Both the position numbers and the translations under genes were made by a program. Under the pieces are notes generated by a model. The model did not search any database, was not told where the DNA came from, and worked only from the letters and a program-made list of their open reading frames with translations. Positions 62,758-64,000 of a stretch of 64,000 nucleotides of DNA are shown one piece after another. How positions within the stretch are numbered: the stretch's first letter is position 1; each line of letters starts with the position of its first letter. The DNA lies in NCBI RefSeq assembly GCF_009295825.1, contig NZ_WHKF01000002.1, positions 682,001 to 746,000 on the forward strand, in the 5' to 3' direction. The stretch is from Marinifilum sp. N1E240. GTDB taxonomy: Bacteria; Bacteroidota; Bacteroidia; Bacteroidales; Marinifilaceae.

Positions 62758-63705
62758 ATGAGTACAGACGATATAAAATTCTCAGATTATAATTATCTTT
62801 ATCCTTTGCAAAACCAACCTCTTATTCCGTTTATGAACTCTGCTAGCTTCGATTGGCTAAATAAAAAGTATCCTCAAAATTACATTATTAGAAAGCCATT
62901 AATTGGAACTTTTATAGTAGTAATCTTTTGTTACTTGTTTACGATTCTATACAGACCGCAGCATGCTCATAGTTCTGATCCGTTTAGCTTTGAAGCAACT
63001 TTAGCAATTTATAGCTTGATTTTAACGCTACCTCTTTATTTCACAATTAGAATGTTAAAGTTGTTTCCCGCTTTTAATGAAATAAAGAATTGGACTCTTC
63101 TAAGAGATATTAAATTTGGTGTGATCCTTTTCTTGTTATTAGGTGTTTGGAATTTTTTCGCTGGTTATATTATGGAATCTTCTGAAGGACGTTGGAACAT
63201 ATACACTTTTCTTGATTCTGTAAAAACTCCCTTTATAATGGGTCTGCTTCCCTATTTTTTCTTTACCATTCAGAATAGGAGACATTTACTCGATTTAAAT
63301 ACTCAAAAAGATGTTGTAGATTCCGAGAGGAAAGAATCTAAGAATGAACTGATTTATATCAACTCCAAATTAAAAAAAGGACACATTAGCTTCGATCCAG
63401 AATCATTTCTGTATGCAGAATCAAATGCGAACTATGTAATATTTTATTTTTTAAAGAAGAATAGGATAGAAAAGGAAATGGTGCGAAATTCAATTGGAGA
63501 TGTTGAGAAACAATTAAGTGATATCCCTTATTTAACACGTATCCACAGAGCATTTATTGTGAATGTGAAAAAGGTTAAGAATAAGAAAGGGAACAGTTCG
63601 GGTTACCGCATAGAAATTGCAGGAACAGATATTGATTTGCCAGTTTCAAGATTGAATGTTGCCAATTACGATCTGTTGGAACAGGATTTTAAAAAAACTC
63701 AATAG
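62758..63705 (+). CDS. Membrane-bound LytTR transcriptional regulator
   Basis: A 315-residue protein with four hydrophobic segments (about residues 50-75, 85-105, 120-145 and 155-175) and a C-terminal LytTR domain (about 205-310; YAESNANYVIFYF, IHRAFIVNVKKVKN, LPVSRLNVANYDLL). There is no receiver domain, so it probably senses a membrane signal directly. The ATG at 62758 directly follows an in-frame TTG. Divergent from the DUF2235 operon, it is a candidate for its regulation. Confidence 0.88.
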   Translation: MSTDDIKFSDYNYLYPLQNQPLIPFMNSASFDWLNKKYPQNYIIRKPLIGTFIVVIFCYLFTILYRPQHAHSSDPFSFEATLAIYSLILTLPLYFTIRMLKLFPAFNEIKNWTLLRDIKFGVILFLLLGVWNFFAGYIMESSEGRWNIYTFLDSVKTPFIMGLLPYFFFTIQNRRHLLDLNTQKDVVDSERKESKNELIYINSKLKKGHISFDPESFLYAESNANYVIFYFLKKNRIEKEMVRNSIGDVEKQLSDIPYLTRIHRAFIVNVKKVKNKKGNSSGYRIEIAGTDIDLPVSRLNVANYDLLEQDFKKTQ

Positions 63706-63799
63706 TTTACTCATCCCAGATAATAACCTTTCATCCCAGTTTTTGAAATAAGTCTAGCAGGAATTTGTCATTTATCACAAATTCATGATGTCTGTACCA

Positions 63800-63807
63800 T
63801 ATTTTTG
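63800..63807 (+). promoter_or_regulatory. Putative Bacteroidota -7 promoter element
   Basis: TATTTTTG matches the Bacteroidota -7 consensus TAnnTTTG exactly, 68 bp ahead of the gene at 63875. No TTTG -33 element is found at 19-21 bp upstream, so support is limited. Confidence 0.35.
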
Positions 63808-63874
63808 CCTCTTGAGCCTATATTTCCTGACTTTGCAGTGAATATCAATTGTAAAACTTAACCCCACAGGAAAC

Positions 63875-64000
63875 ATGAATTGTTGCGATCAAACCAAATT
63901 GAAACGATCATTACTATTAATTTTAATGTTCTTATTTAGTCAATTTAGAATACTAAGTGCTGAAGGAAAACAGAAGATGCATGGTCATATTATTGATCAA
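63875..64000 (+). CDS. Start of an exported protein, possibly a TonB-dependent receptor
   Basis: Only the first 42 residues are in the window. A basic N terminus (TKLKR) and hydrophobic segment (SLLLILMFLFSQF) form a signal peptide. KMHGHIIDQ then fits the first strand of a carboxypeptidase-D-regulatory-like domain, which opens SusC-type TonB-dependent receptors in Bacteroidota. The rest lies outside, so this is a guess at family. Confidence 0.55.
   Translation, partial: MNCCDQTKLKRSLLLILMFLFSQFRILSAEGKQKMHGHIIDQ

Overview
The window looks like the chromosome of an AT-rich, probably facultatively or strictly anaerobic member of the Bacteroidota, most likely a marine Marinilabiliales/Marinifilaceae-type bacterium. 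This is inferred from gene families rather than from any marker gene. The pointers are secreted paired DUF3857/transglutaminase-fold proteins, DUF3667 and LytTR regulators, a YjjI/YjjW glycyl-radical pair, Bacteroidota-type promoter-like TTTG/TAnnTTTG elements with weak Shine-Dalgarno sequences, and a carboxypeptidase-D-regulatory-like protein starting at the right edge. No rRNA or tRNA was recognised.

Layout. 1-4.7 kb: a MacA-like adaptor (5' end cut off), separate MacB-like ATPase and permease, then a LytS-type kinase and LytTR regulator, all co-directional. 4.7-5.6 kb: ferredoxin-nitroreductase. 5.9-13.0 kb: a tight operon of three exported proteins: a 1085-residue TPR plus MORN-repeat (YwqK-like) protein, a DUF3857 transglutaminase with intact triad, and a paralogue whose triad appears lost. 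13.0-20 kb: a SUFU protein, a double ricin-type lectin and an unknown secreted protein, embedded between two large arrays of 240-330 bp composite repeats and 33-nt palindromes, followed by a heptamer microsatellite.

21.4-33.5 kb is an accessory island. It opens with a three-gene ABC-3C conflict system (a protein with a PD-(D/E)xK-like N terminus, a middle component, and a DUF3732-type ABC ATPase; ATGA overlaps). An Mrr-like nuclease follows, then a string of single-gene units (DUF2262, unknown, DUF3667, HEAT, DUF1963) separated by copies of a hairpin repeat family centred on a REP-associated tyrosine transposase (RAYT). Several of these families also occur as immunity proteins of polymorphic toxins.

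33.5-45.9 kb is mostly chromosomal housekeeping: an ECF sigma factor with a membrane partner, a two-gene unit of unknown function, an SOS-type mutagenesis cassette (S24 repressor divergent from a Y-family polymerase, then an error-prone DnaE), class 2 pyrD, a lipoprotein, and a BKACE enzyme overlapped by a hexapeptide acyltransferase. 46-51.3 kb: two large Cache-domain sensors, one a Cache-PAS-CBS-DUF294 nucleotidyltransferase fusion and one a Cache-PAS-PAS histidine kinase. 51.5-58.5 kb: TPR protein, FKBP isomerase, YjjW/YjjI, and an M16 peptidase. 58.6-62.4 kb: an uncharacterised five-gene operon of two paralogous small proteins, a third small ORF, a 551-residue helical/membrane protein and a DUF2235 (Tle1-like) lipase. 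This operon and the ABC-3C/RAYT island are the strongest candidates for under-described systems. The window ends with a membrane LytTR regulator and the start of an exported protein.
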